Shown: positions 42,153 through 54,298, numbered from the stretch's first letter. The stretch: DNA of 64,000 nucleotides from Akkermansia muciniphila (GCA_945870025.1 CAMBQN010000005.1:1-64000), one strand, 5' to 3'. Notes: generated by a model from the letters alone, not told the origin. Translations and numbers: made by a program.

Positions 42153-42959
42153 TCAGGGCTTGCCAGCCCATTCGCTGCCGGGAAACTCCTTGCGGATCGT
42201 CTCGCGGCGCTCCTGCGCGCGGGCCGTCATGCCCAGTTTCTCCAAACTTTTGGCGGCCTTGTAGTTCGCCTCGGGCTGGACCTCCTTGACGGTACGGTAG
42301 AGCGTGACCACCCGCAGGTAGCCGTCTTTCAGCGCCCGGATGTGGAAGTCTTGCGTGTCGCCGCCCTTCAGGATCAAGTCACCGCGAAGGAGAAGCGCGG
42401 TCGCCGAGGCCAGACGATTGCCGCTTTTCACGGCTTGAACCAGGAAGTCGTCCAGCTTCGACGTACGGTTCTCTCGGAGTAGGGCGCGCCAATACACCGT
42501 GGCCAGATCGCCGAGATAAGCGGCCTCGGGGCGGACGGCGGTGATCCGCTCAATGGCACGAATCGCTTCGGCGCCGTTGTTCCCCTGCAGATAGGCCTCC
42601 GCCAGCCAGCGGGTTGCCTCTTCGTCGTGCTGCAGCATGAAATAGTCCGTGGCTATCTTGGTCAGCGTCGCGATGGCCACCGCACCGTTGTTCTCGCGGA
42701 CAGCCCGGATCGCCGGATCCAATTCCTTAGGCCTGACCACCGACAATTTCACCACATCGGACAGCAGGATGGTGACATCCATCCCTTTGTCGGTGAGCAC
42801 GTAAGATTTGTTGCTGCTCTGCCAGCGCAACAATCCGCTCCGCGGGCCGCTTTTCAGCGAGAGGGTCCCTTGAATCTGCGCCCGGGCCTCCGGGGCGATC
42901 GACAACACGGCGAGCGCGGCGATGATCAGCGCGCAGCCACGCAATTGCATCTGTTTCAT
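42153..42959 (-). CDS. Secreted TPR-like protein
   Basis: 268 residues from ATG 42959, which has AAGGAG 9 nt upstream. The GTG at 42968 overlaps that site. A signal peptide (CALIIAALAVLSIAPEARA) precedes a beta-rich stretch (TLSKSGP-like), then helical repeats with the alternation expected of TPR (DEEATRWLAEAYLQGNNGAE, AAYLGDLATVYWRALLREN). It is likely a periplasmic scaffold for the ExbB/ExbD machine. No named family recognised. Confidence 0.72.
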   Translation of the reverse strand: MKQMQLRGCALIIAALAVLSIAPEARAQIQGTLSLKSGPRSGLLRWQSSNKSYVLTDKGMDVTILLSDVVKLSVVRPKELDPAIRAVRENNGAVAIATLTKIATDYFMLQHDEEATRWLAEAYLQGNNGAEAIRAIERITAVRPEAAYLGDLATVYWRALLRENRTSKLDDFLVQAVKSGNRLASATALLLRGDLILKGGDTQDFHIRALKDGYLRVVTLYRTVKEVQPEANYKAAKSLEKLGMTARAQERRETIRKEFPGSEWAGKP

Positions 42960-42985
42960 GTTGGGCACTCCTTAAATCCTATCCC

Positions 42986-45900
42986 TTATTTATTGGACGC
43001 CAGCTCGATGTTCGCCTGATTCAGCCACGTCCGAACCTGGGCCGCGTTGGGGCTGCTGGCAAATGCGGCCAGATACTCCGCGCACGCATCGGCGGCTCCC
43101 TGGAACTTCTTGTGCTCCAGCTCAAGCGGGATGCTCAACAGGTAGGCCTGTTCGAGCACGGGGTCGGAAACGGCGCTCCCGGGAGGAGTCGCATAGATGA
43201 GCAGCTTGAAGGCCACGATCGCCTGACCGCGGGTGATGCCAGCCTGTTCGTCGAGGCCCAGAGACTTTTCGGCGTTCATCTTGCGGATCATCGTACGGCC
43301 GACCTGGATGTCGAGCGCCAGCATATCCTTATTCTCTTTTCGATAGCTGCGGATAAACTTGAACGCCTCCACAGCACGGGTGAACAGTTTCTGCCGCCGG
43401 CCGTTGTCCTTCTCGGTCTCCCCCTCGGCGCTGGCCGCGTCGGCGAGCAGCAGGTAGGCATCGACAACCAGCGCCGACCCTTTATACGTCACAACAAACG
43501 TGTCGAGTTCCGCCATCGCATCGGCGTATTTCTTCATCCCGACGAGCGCCTGTATCCGGCCCAGGAGGGCCTGCGTCTTCATCGCGGGATCCTTGGTCGC
43601 GGCAATCACCCGGACGAACCCTTGCAGCGCGCTGTCGAATTCGCCCGCCTCCACCAGCGCACGCGCCGCCGCGAGGAGCTGGTAATCGGGGTAGCCATCG
43701 GCGCCCGGCCCTGAAAACATCTCCTTGTATTTGGCGACCGCCTCGCTGCGCAGTCCCATATCCAGCAGGCTGGCTGCGAGCATCGGAACCGAACTGCGGG
43801 CCTCCTCGGAAGCGGCGTACTCCTGGCGCAATCGGGAAAACACCCCCTGCGCCTTTTCGGTCTCTTTAAGGACCGTGTACATCGTGCCGGCCTTGATCAA
43901 GGCATGAGGCGCGTACTGCGATTGGGGATACTCTTTCACGAAGCCCAGATAGATGTCGACCACCTGCGGGCGGAGTTTGGCAACCGTCTCGGCGGGCGCG
44001 ACGACCTGGGCTAGGCAGGTGGCTTTCTGTAGAATGGACTGCTGGCGGATCAAGGCCGCCTGATTGGTGTCGATAGCGACATTAGCGGGTATGGCGGCGA
44101 GGTCTTTCAGCACCTGGTTGAACGCGAGGGCGGCGTGGATCAACTGCTCCGACCCCGCGACGCGCTCGACGTCGTTCGTGGCGGCGCGGACACGGGCCAG
44201 CGCGATCGACCGGTTGGCCTGCGCAAGACGGGCGCGGGTCGCGGTAATGCCCAGGCCCGGTTTTTCCGTCTTGAGCAGATAGGCCATGTAGGTGTCGAGG
44301 GCGGCCAGCTCGTTGGTGTAGTTTTGCCGCTGGTTGTGGAGGGTGGCGATCCGGCTCAGCGTTTCACCGTAGTAGGCCGACGCGGGATAGGCCTCGATCA
44401 GACGGTTGTAATAGGCGAGCGCCCCGGCGGCGTTTCCGCCTTCGTCGGCCTTCCCGCCAAAGATCATGAGTTTCAGCGGCGCATCGGGATGGCTGGTGAA
44501 ATTGCGGAAGAAGAGATCGTAGGCCTGATTTCGTTTCTCGATCATCTGCTTCTCGCCCATCAGATCGGCCAGTCGCTCCACCTCGCCGCCCGCATCCAGG
44601 GTGTAAGGTGTCAGACAAAACCGCTCGGCAAGATGCGCGGTAATCGTCTCCGCGAGCAGCTCTTCATAGCCATCCTCGCCCCGCACTTCGAGGCAGGCCT
44701 TGGCCAGCTCGCCCAAGGCGGTCACGGATTCGGCCGTTTCGGGGAAGTGATTCAGAACCACCAAGAACACCGGGATGCTCGCTGCAAACTGATTATTGGC
44801 GAAAAGCTGGCGGGCCTCCTGAAACTGTTTGCGCCGCATCCGGTCATAATCCTCGGCCGTGAACTCGGGCTTGAGTTCCACCTTGAAACGCTCCAGGATG
44901 AAGGCGCGTATCCGCTGCTCGCGCTCGCCCGCTTCCAGCGCCCATTGGCTGTCGGGGAATTTGCCGATTACGTTGACAAAGTGCTGATAGGCGCCGTTGG
45001 GCTTGCGTTTACCGTCGAGACCGCGCTCGCCGAGCAGCAGGGTTTTGACCTGTTCGCTGTCGCCGGCGGGGTCCTTGGCGATCTTCATCGCCGCATCCTC
45101 GAGCATGACGGCCAGCAGAAAACGGCATTGGGCCATGGGGCTCAGCCTCACGAGGCCCGTGGCTCCCTCGTCCCGCTCCTGGGCGACCAATGCATCGTGG
45201 ATCTGCTGCAGCACGTCCCGGTGTTCATCGATCAACGACTGCGCCCGCGATGTGTCGCCCTTCAAAACCAGACTATGCGCCTTGATGACGATCGCCTTGC
45301 CAAACCACATATCCTGATCCCAGAGGAGGAGACCCGCCAACTTGTCGGCCTCGACGAGGAGCGCGTCCTTCGTGCCCTTGACGGTCTCGGCTTCGGCCAG
45401 CTTGACGCACAATTCGGCCGTATCGGCCTGCACCTGACGCAGCGCCTCGTTGGGTAGTTTCACCAGCAACAGCCGCCGGTAGGCGTCGAGCGCCCGTTTC
45501 TCCAGCCTCGCGGCCAATAGCATTTGCGGAAATTTGTAGGCAGCCTCGAGATAGAAGGACTCCATCTCGGGCGTGGGCTGCGGAAACTTCTTGAAGAACC
45601 CCTCGTATAGACCGAACGCCTCTTCGCTACGACCGAAGGCGTAGAAGCCATCGGCCAGCGCCAGTTTCATCACCCACGCCTCGGCGCCGTCCGGATTGGG
45701 GTGACGGGTGATCAAGGCCCGGACTTTCTCGAACTCGCCCTGTGAGAGCATGCCGCGCAATTCCAGAATTTTCAGCGCAATCGCTGCATCGGGATACCGC
45801 TTTTTGAGGTCCTCGATCACCCGCGCCGCAAAATCGGGCATCCGCAAATCGTCCTGCAACTGCTTGATGAACTGCGTCTCTTGGGCGATAAACGCCTCTT

Positions 45901-46003
45901 TCACGGGGTCGCCGGTCTGCGCAGCCGCCGAAACAACCAGCAGCGCCGCCACGCCGATCACCGATCCCAAGCAGCCTACAGATGTACGCAGAGGTGCATT
46001 CAT
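42986..46003 (-). CDS. Large secreted tetratricopeptide-repeat protein
   Basis: 1005 residues, first gene of the ExbB/ExbD operon, with a signal peptide (LGSVIGVAALLVVSAAAQ). It is almost entirely helical TPR/YfgM-like repeats, for example ALAYYNRLIEAYPASAYYGE, VDIYLGFVKEYPQSQYAPHA and ALAYY/AVFSRLRQEYAASEE units with the FPxS-type turn. Outer-membrane assembly and gliding systems use similar proteins. In this operon it may bind the peptidoglycan or an outer-membrane partner. AAGG precedes the ATG. The gene is divergent from the coiled-coil gene at 46167. Confidence 0.8.
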   Translation of the reverse strand: MNAPLRTSVGCLGSVIGVAALLVVSAAAQTGDPVKEAFIAQETQFIKQLQDDLRMPDFAARVIEDLKKRYPDAAIALKILELRGMLSQGEFEKVRALITRHPNPDGAEAWVMKLALADGFYAFGRSEEAFGLYEGFFKKFPQPTPEMESFYLEAAYKFPQMLLAARLEKRALDAYRRLLLVKLPNEALRQVQADTAELCVKLAEAETVKGTKDALLVEADKLAGLLLWDQDMWFGKAIVIKAHSLVLKGDTSRAQSLIDEHRDVLQQIHDALVAQERDEGATGLVRLSPMAQCRFLLAVMLEDAAMKIAKDPAGDSEQVKTLLLGERGLDGKRKPNGAYQHFVNVIGKFPDSQWALEAGEREQRIRAFILERFKVELKPEFTAEDYDRMRRKQFQEARQLFANNQFAASIPVFLVVLNHFPETAESVTALGELAKACLEVRGEDGYEELLAETITAHLAERFCLTPYTLDAGGEVERLADLMGEKQMIEKRNQAYDLFFRNFTSHPDAPLKLMIFGGKADEGGNAAGALAYYNRLIEAYPASAYYGETLSRIATLHNQRQNYTNELAALDTYMAYLLKTEKPGLGITATRARLAQANRSIALARVRAATNDVERVAGSEQLIHAALAFNQVLKDLAAIPANVAIDTNQAALIRQQSILQKATCLAQVVAPAETVAKLRPQVVDIYLGFVKEYPQSQYAPHALIKAGTMYTVLKETEKAQGVFSRLRQEYAASEEARSSVPMLAASLLDMGLRSEAVAKYKEMFSGPGADGYPDYQLLAAARALVEAGEFDSALQGFVRVIAATKDPAMKTQALLGRIQALVGMKKYADAMAELDTFVVTYKGSALVVDAYLLLADAASAEGETEKDNGRRQKLFTRAVEAFKFIRSYRKENKDMLALDIQVGRTMIRKMNAEKSLGLDEQAGITRGQAIVAFKLLIYATPPGSAVSDPVLEQAYLLSIPLELEHKKFQGAADACAEYLAAFASSPNAAQVRTWLNQANIELASNK

Positions 46004-46166
46004 AAGGATACCTTTTTACACTAAATCATCCGCGAGGGTCAATCTGTTTTATTGCAAATGTTTTTTTTTACGCGGTTTCCTCTTTTTCTTGTTGCATGAT
46101 CTAGTGGTTTTGCGCTACCTTTAAAACCGACTTGACGTATAGGGGTCACAGAAACGTGAGGAAGCC

Positions 46167-47318
46167 ATGGGAAAAGTCCTGAGGGTATTGATTGTCCTAA
46201 TTCTGGTTATTGGCGCCGGAGCGCTCTTCTTGGAGTTTCAAATCAGCGGCATGCGCGAGGCGCTGGTGGGCCGGGCGCACAAGTTTGAAGAGGGCGTTAA
46301 GCGTGTCGCTGGCACCCTCGAGGCGCAACCGCCGGTCGAGATGCCTGCGCGATCCCTTCCCGAACGCGACATCTCACCGGTGACCGCGGTCGAGAACCCC
46401 AACCCCGACAGGAAGACGTTCTGGAGCACCTATCCCTTCCAGCTCGAACAGGACAATCTGAAGCCGCTGGATTACAATACCGATGCGATGGCCAGACAGT
46501 TGCGCCAGTACTATTTAGAAGAAATCGACACGGTGAAGAACAAGCCGGTGCGGGTGCGCGACCCGCGCGACCCGCGCAAATACTCGACCAGCGGCAAGGG
46601 GACCCTGCAAGAGGCTCTGGATAATCTATTCGCCCGCGCCAAGGCGCAGAATGAGACGCTGAACACCACCCGCGCGCAGTTGAAGAAGACCGCGGAAGAG
46701 CTGGTCGATCTGATTAATGAGTTCAACCGCCTCAAGCAAAGCAGTCGCGCCGACAAGAAGTTGATCGAAGAGCTGCGCGCCGAAATCACCCGCCTCACGG
46801 GTGTGGTGGCTGAACGCGAGGCCAAGATCAGCAAGTTGGAAGCCACGATCAAGGATCTGGAGATAGAAGAGGCCCGGTTGAAGGACGAGATCGTGAAACT
46901 GAAAGAAACGATCATCAGCCATGAAACGACGATCAAGGCTCAGGCCAAGGAAATCGAGAGACTCCGGGAGCCGGGAATCGGCGCCATCAAGAAGGATTCG
47001 GAAATCGCCCGGAATCTCGAGAATGTGCTGACCCCCGGTGACAAAGGCAAAGTCGTCGCCCACGACGACAAACTCAAGTTCGTGGTGGTCGAGTTGTCGC
47101 CCGTGTTTATGAAGGAGCTTCTTGGCGAGAATCAATCTCAGGGGCTGCCCCAGATCGAGATGATGATCCGTCGGCCTGGATTGAAGTCCGCCGCCGGCGA
47201 TTTCGTCACCCGCATCCGCCTCCGCCAGGTCGTCCGCGACCAGGGACTTGTCGTCGCCGATGTCCTCATCGACTGGCAGCAGCATCCATTGGAGACGGGC
47301 GATGTGGTGTACTTCTAA
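46167..47318 (+). CDS. Membrane-anchored coiled-coil protein
   Basis: 383 residues. One N-terminal helix (VLIVLILVIGAGALFLEF) anchors it in the inner membrane. A linker of about 90 residues precedes a long coiled coil (about 150-270, e.g. LKKTAEELVDLINEFNRLKQ, KLEATIKDLEIEEARLKDEI), and a C-terminal beta domain (about 285-383; VVAHDDKLKFVVVELSP) follows. GAGGAAG precedes the ATG. The ATG of a small lipoprotein gene overlaps its 3' end, and it is divergent from the ExbB/ExbD operon. I do not recognise the family. An envelope-spanning structural role is inference. Confidence 0.75.
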   Translation: MGKVLRVLIVLILVIGAGALFLEFQISGMREALVGRAHKFEEGVKRVAGTLEAQPPVEMPARSLPERDISPVTAVENPNPDRKTFWSTYPFQLEQDNLKPLDYNTDAMARQLRQYYLEEIDTVKNKPVRVRDPRDPRKYSTSGKGTLQEALDNLFARAKAQNETLNTTRAQLKKTAEELVDLINEFNRLKQSSRADKKLIEELRAEITRLTGVVAEREAKISKLEATIKDLEIEEARLKDEIVKLKETIISHETTIKAQAKEIERLREPGIGAIKKDSEIARNLENVLTPGDKGKVVAHDDKLKFVVVELSPVFMKELLGENQSQGLPQIEMMIRRPGLKSAAGDFVTRIRLRQVVRDQGLVVADVLIDWQQHPLETGDVVYF

Positions 47319-47478
47319 GGCGGCGCCCGCAAGCCTCTGGGCGATCATCGCCCTGCTCGCCCTGTCGGCCCTCCTGTCGGGTTGCATGAGCACCCCGCAC
47401 GAGGGCGACCTCCCTTGGTCACCCACCGCGACGTGGGAGGGTACCCCCGCCCTTCCCGGCGGCATGATGAATCCGTGA
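47302..47478 (+). CDS. Small predicted lipoprotein
   Basis: 58 residues from ATG 47302, overlapping the end of the coiled-coil gene by 17 bp. A hydrophobic stretch (LWAIIALLALSALLSGC) ends in a lipobox LLSGC, so Cys21 should be lipidated. The mature peptide of about 38 residues is Trp/Pro-rich (LPWSPTATWEGTPALPGG). Small lipoproteins with PW...WEG...PG tails occur in related bacteria as I recall, without known function. It is probably translated by coupling to the coiled-coil gene and is a candidate outer-membrane partner for it. Confidence 0.7.
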   Translation: MWCTSKAAPASLWAIIALLALSALLSGCMSTPHEGDLPWSPTATWEGTPALPGGMMNP

Positions 47479-47484
47479 GGCCGG

Positions 47485-49170
47485 TTAATCCGCCGGCGGG
47501 TACAGCCGAACCAAGCGGCAGACGTAGCCATAGTCGCGCAGCACCTGCCAGGGGGAGAGGGTCGGGAAACCGCGCTTGACGTTCAGCGCGCCGACCTCGT
47601 ACAGGTGCCGGTGCTGCCACAACACCGCCGCGTAGGCGCCGCGCAGGCTCATCTTCCCGTCCCACATGTGGATCGGCTCGGCACCAGCACCGTTGACTTC
47701 GATGATGGTGAATGCCTCCCCCCTTTGCAACTGTTCCAGCGAATCGTAGCGGATGTCGAACCGTCCGTAATAAAACTCGCCCAGCGACCGGGCGATGCCA
47801 TCAAACACCTCGGACATTCCGGGTGTGATCGCGTGGTTGCCGTTGATGAAGATCGTCCCCTGCGCATGGTTGCCGGCGAAGTTGAGCTGACGCACCTCTC
47901 CCGCAGGCAGAACGTCGTCCAGCACCCCTTGGTGTTTGGCAAAATAGACGTGCGCCAGCTTGCGACAGCGGTTGTCGGCGAGAATCAGTTGCCGTAGCGT
48001 GTGGATACCATCGCCGGTCACGGTCGGGAATGCCTTAAGCCCGAGCGACACGACCTGTCCGTGCGCCTCGCCGGGCTTGCGCACATAAAGCACGCCCGCC
48101 TCGTTCGGTCGGGTGATGAGCGTCTGCAGGATCACGGCCTGCGTCTTGGGGAACTGCCGAAAATAGGCGAGCAGATCGGCCTCGCCGCCCATCCGCTTGA
48201 CGCCGACGCCGCGCTGGCCGATGTCGGGCTTGGCCACCAGCGGGAAGCCGACACCCTGGACCGCCAGCGCCTCGCGCGCCAACACCAGCCGTTCCTCGGC
48301 GGTCTGGTGTCGGGCGATCGGCGGCGAGACCACCACTCGGCCCAGCCAACGCGCGGCAACATCCGGTGGAAAGAGCGCGTATATCTGCTGCTTGGACTCC
48401 CGCACCAGCCCCGAGGCGTACATGCATGGGTTGCTGGCCATGGTCATGCGCAAGCCGCGGAACCGGATCGCCAGATAGACGATGTAGAAGAGCACGGGAA
48501 AGTAAAACACCCCAATCGGCCAGAACTCGAAGAAGGTCGTGGGCGTCTCGTGTTCGGGCAGCGCCTCGACATCCGGAACCGCCGCCTCCTCTTTCAGCCG
48601 GTGGCGCCGGGCGATCACGATGTTGAGCATCACCACGCCCGCCAGCACCGCGATCACCACACCCACCCGCAGCCAGGTGTTTTGCAGATAGGGCAGCATG
48701 GCCGAACCGGCCGTCATCGCTACGGCCAGATAGATGGCGGTCTGCAGGAACGACGCCAGTGTGGCCAGCAGGAGAAATCGCCAGAACGGCGCGCCGAGCA
48801 TCCCCGCCGCCACGAAGGTCACCGTCCGCGTCCCCGGCAAAAACCGCGCCATGAAAATGGCCTTGACCATGTGGCCGCTGAAATACTGCTCGGCCCACAG
48901 CAGTCGGCGTCGGCTGATCCAGTTGCGCTTGAAAACCTGCTTCGAGGCAAAACGACCCGTCAGATAAAGCGCGAAGTCCCCCGAGGCGATGCCGAACGTC
49001 AGCGCCGTCAACACCACCTGCCAGTGCATGTCGCGGGAAGCCGCCAGCATGGCGCAACCGATGCTCACGCCATCCTCCAAGATCCACGTTCCAGCGCCTG
49101 CCACCAGCCCCTGCAGACAGGTGTTGTTCTGAAGCGTATCCAGGACGGTCCAAAACCACTCGGTCAACAC
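47485..49170 (-). CDS. Fusion of DedA/VTT membrane domain and ATP-grasp domain
   Basis: 561 residues starting with GTG. Residues 1-195 are a DedA-type (SNARE-associated/VTT) domain with the signature FARFLPGTRTVTFVAAGMLG and re-entrant helices. One more helix (FWPIGVFYFPVLFYIVYLAI) lies near 225. Residues about 260-540 form an ATP-grasp ligase: FPLVAKPDIGQRGVGVKR for ATP binding, and GRFDIRYDS with FTIIEVNGAGAEP for metal binding. DedA proteins move lipid or drug-like substrates across the membrane. Joining one to a carboxylate-amine ligase suggests modification of a membrane lipid or its head group. It is convergent with the lipoprotein gene and 19 bp after ileS. Confidence 0.85.
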   Translation of the reverse strand: MLTEWFWTVLDTLQNNTCLQGLVAGAGTWILEDGVSIGCAMLAASRDMHWQVVLTALTFGIASGDFALYLTGRFASKQVFKRNWISRRRLLWAEQYFSGHMVKAIFMARFLPGTRTVTFVAAGMLGAPFWRFLLLATLASFLQTAIYLAVAMTAGSAMLPYLQNTWLRVGVVIAVLAGVVMLNIVIARRHRLKEEAAVPDVEALPEHETPTTFFEFWPIGVFYFPVLFYIVYLAIRFRGLRMTMASNPCMYASGLVRESKQQIYALFPPDVAARWLGRVVVSPPIARHQTAEERLVLAREALAVQGVGFPLVAKPDIGQRGVGVKRMGGEADLLAYFRQFPKTQAVILQTLITRPNEAGVLYVRKPGEAHGQVVSLGLKAFPTVTGDGIHTLRQLILADNRCRKLAHVYFAKHQGVLDDVLPAGEVRQLNFAGNHAQGTIFINGNHAITPGMSEVFDGIARSLGEFYYGRFDIRYDSLEQLQRGEAFTIIEVNGAGAEPIHMWDGKMSLRGAYAAVLWQHRHLYEVGALNVKRGFPTLSPWQVLRDYGYVCRLVRLYPPAD

Positions 49171-49189
49171 GCTTCACACCCCTTCGCCA

Positions 49190-52339
<3,150 letters not shown>

Positions 52340-52364
52340 AATAACCTCTTAAAAAGAAAGGCAT

Positions 52365-52393
52365 AGCATACCGAAAGATGCGGCGAAAAACAA
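52365..52393 (-). promoter_or_regulatory. Candidate ileS promoter
   Basis: On the minus strand: TTGTTT (52393-52388), a 17-bp spacer and TATGCT (52370-52365). The predicted leader is about 20 nt and contains AAGAGG. Confidence 0.45.
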
Positions 52394-52585
52394 GCGCCGC
52401 GTGGACTCGGGCGTAAACAGGGTTTGCACGGGTTTGCACACCCGCGCTGATCGGTTGTATAGTACGTAAGTATTACCCATTGAAATGGGTACTGAATGAG
52501 GTACTATATCCCCATGACCCTCCAACCACGACTACCGCGATCCCTTCTTCTACAGGGTCACGGTCACCACGCATGCGAACTCTTC

Positions 52586-52614
52586 TTGAGAACGACCACG
52601 CTCTGGGGTATACT
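52586..52614 (+). promoter_or_regulatory. Candidate promoter of the DUF7309-like gene
   Basis: TTGAGA (52586-52591), a 17-bp spacer and TATACT (52609-52614). It lies inside the upstream open frame and therefore supports a start at 52643. Further upstream, 52400-52585 holds only a small palindrome (ACCCATTGAAATGGGT) and no gene. Confidence 0.55.
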
Positions 52615-52642
52615 ACTCATGGTTAAGGGGCGGGAGGTGCGT

Positions 52643-53701
52643 ATGGAAAAGAAGACGACAAACAGAGGGCGCATCGCCGGGGCGCCGGTCTCCGCCTGGC
52701 GGCGGCTGTACGACGTGGCCGACCATATCCGGGCCTTGGATCCGTGGCCGTGGATGACGCTCGGCCACGTGTTCGGCGTCCAGCCCCATGGGTCGGCTGG
52801 GCCGGGGTTCGTTCTTTTTTCGGAGCAGGGCAATCCCACGCGGCGCGCTGTCTCGGTCTATCCCGGCTGGGCCGCTTTCCGCGACGCGATCATGAGCCAT
52901 GCCCACCCGGACGGCCGCGCGCCGCTCGAACGGACGATCGAGGAGTCGTGGATGCGGCTGATGTTCCTGCCCCAGGCCGACCTGAGCCGGGGCGACCGCG
53001 CCGTGCTGGTCCGGCTCGGATACGATCTGACGGGCGTGGGCGAATTTCCGGCGTTCTGCAGTCAGAAGGTGGGGTATTTCCCAGACCGGCTCGGGCCCGC
53101 CGAAGTGGTCTGGCTCTCCGCCGTTCTCTATCAGGCCTACGGGATGGCCATGCGCGTCGAGGCGGCGCCCGACCTCACCCAGGAGCGGCTGCCGCGAACC
53201 TTCTTTGTGCGGACACAAGACGCGGCGGGCGACTGGCACGACTCCTGGGTGGATGAGCCGGCTGTTCGCACCGAGGTGGACGTGAGCATCGACCTCGACT
53301 GCGTGCGGCGGATCCGGCGCCACCCAGCCGACGCCTCCGTGCTGCAGGCCGATCTGGTGCTTTCGCCGCTCAAGATGAAGAGCGCCGAAGACCACCGCTC
53401 CGAGGCGGTCTTTACACTGCTTCTGGTCAATGGCGACACCCGCATGATCATCCGCTGCGACGCGTTGCAGGCGACCGAAGGGATTGAATCGATGTGGGCG
53501 CAGGTGCCTGGCGCGGTGCTGAAAGGCATGGAGCAGCTCGATGCACTCCCAGCCGCAATCGAAGTACGCAGCGAACGGATGCTGAACGTGCTGCGCCCGC
53601 TCACCGAACTGCTCCCCTTCAAGCTCACACGGCGAAATAAACTCGACGCCCTCGCCGTCGCGCAGGATTCAATGAACGAGCTGCTGCGTATCAAAACCTG
53701 A
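52643..53701 (+). CDS. DUF7309/DUF6930-like protein of unknown function
   Basis: 352 residues from ATG 52643, chosen because GGGAGGTG lies just upstream and a good promoter ends at 52614. The open frame extends 49 codons further upstream, but this part lies partly before the promoter. The opening (SAWRRLYDVADHIRALDPWPWM) and SVYPGWAAFRDAI, FCSQKVGYFPDRL and HDSWVDEP are as I recall for DUF7309/DUF6930 proteins, for which no role is known. It is soluble, with no signal peptide. It is followed by a bidirectional terminator shared with the pilin gene on the other strand. Confidence 0.7.
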   Translation: MEKKTTNRGRIAGAPVSAWRRLYDVADHIRALDPWPWMTLGHVFGVQPHGSAGPGFVLFSEQGNPTRRAVSVYPGWAAFRDAIMSHAHPDGRAPLERTIEESWMRLMFLPQADLSRGDRAVLVRLGYDLTGVGEFPAFCSQKVGYFPDRLGPAEVVWLSAVLYQAYGMAMRVEAAPDLTQERLPRTFFVRTQDAAGDWHDSWVDEPAVRTEVDVSIDLDCVRRIRRHPADASVLQADLVLSPLKMKSAEDHRSEAVFTLLLVNGDTRMIIRCDALQATEGIESMWAQVPGAVLKGMEQLDALPAAIEVRSERMLNVLRPLTELLPFKLTRRNKLDALAVAQDSMNELLRIKT

Positions 53702-53713
53702 CCGCCTGCCATG

Positions 53714-53746
53714 AAAAAGACCGCGCTCACGGCGCGGTCTTTCTTT
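53714..53746. terminator. Bidirectional intrinsic terminator, pilin copy 1 side
   Basis: Stem AGACCGCGC/GCGCGGTCT with loop TCACG, preceded by AAAAA and followed by TTCTTTT, so a T-run follows the hairpin on either strand. It serves the DUF7309-like gene (+) and the first pilin gene (-). Confidence 0.85.
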
Positions 53747-53769
53747 TGTCTCATGAAACCAGTCGACAC

Positions 53770-54147
53770 TCACGGAGCAACGATGATAGCCTGTTCAGCG
53801 GTCGTATTATGATTGGTCACGCCCGAACTGCAAGCGACAAGCGGGGAGCCCACCGTTCCGCCCAGTGTATAGACCGCACTACCCACTTTGCACACAGGCA
53901 TCACTTCGCCCTTGACGAAAGGAGCGACATTGGTTGACGTGGGCACTGCCGACGCCGCTTGGTTCTCGGTCAACGCCCACTGATCAATGCCGTCGTAGAT
54001 CAGGCGCTTGTTGTTTGCACAGGTGGTCTTCTGCGTCGTTGTACGAGCCTTGATCAGGTTCGGCACGGCAATAACCGCCAGCAACGCAATGATCGCCACG
54101 ACGATCATGATTTCGACCAGTGTGAACCCTTTTCTGTTGAATTTCAT
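53770..54147 (-). CDS. Type IV pilin-like / pseudopilin protein, copy 1
   Basis: 125 residues with a class III prepilin leader: short basic N-terminus MKFNRKG, cleavage before FTLVEIMIVVAIIALLAVIA with Glu at +5. The mature protein is about 118 residues, with Cys pairs at C-terminal positions (CANNKRLIYDGIDQWALTE, MPVCKVG, ACSSGV). It differs from copy 2 at six positions (Ala/Ser, Ser/Thr twice, Ser/Asn, Ser/Ala types). It is transcribed from a sigma-54 promoter and ended by the terminator at 53714. It may form a pilus or pseudopilus. No assembly genes are in the window. Confidence 0.92.
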   Translation of the reverse strand: MKFNRKGFTLVEIMIVVAIIALLAVIAVPNLIKARTTTQKTTCANNKRLIYDGIDQWALTENQAASAVPTSTNVAPFVKGEVMPVCKVGSAVYTLGGTVGSPLVACSSGVTNHNTTAEQAIIVAP

Positions 54148-54270
54148 GATGTGAACCCTTCACTTTCTTGTTGTGTCTGATTAACCAGAGCCACGTGCTG
54201 TTAGTTCCCGTCCGATTACATCTTGCCCGACGCATCGTACGTCGGACCAGTCGGACTACGTTTGACTATA

Positions 54271-54287
54271 TGCACTACCCGTGCCAA
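54271..54287 (-). promoter_or_regulatory. Sigma-54 promoter of pilin copy 1
   Basis: On the minus strand TTGGCACGGGTAGTGCA: the invariant GG (-24) and GC (-12) are 10 bases apart, as sigma-54 RNA polymerase requires. It is 124 bp before the ATG. The leader contains the palindrome-like CGACGTACGATGCGTCG. Confidence 0.75.
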
Positions 54288-54298
54288 AGGCAAGAGGG

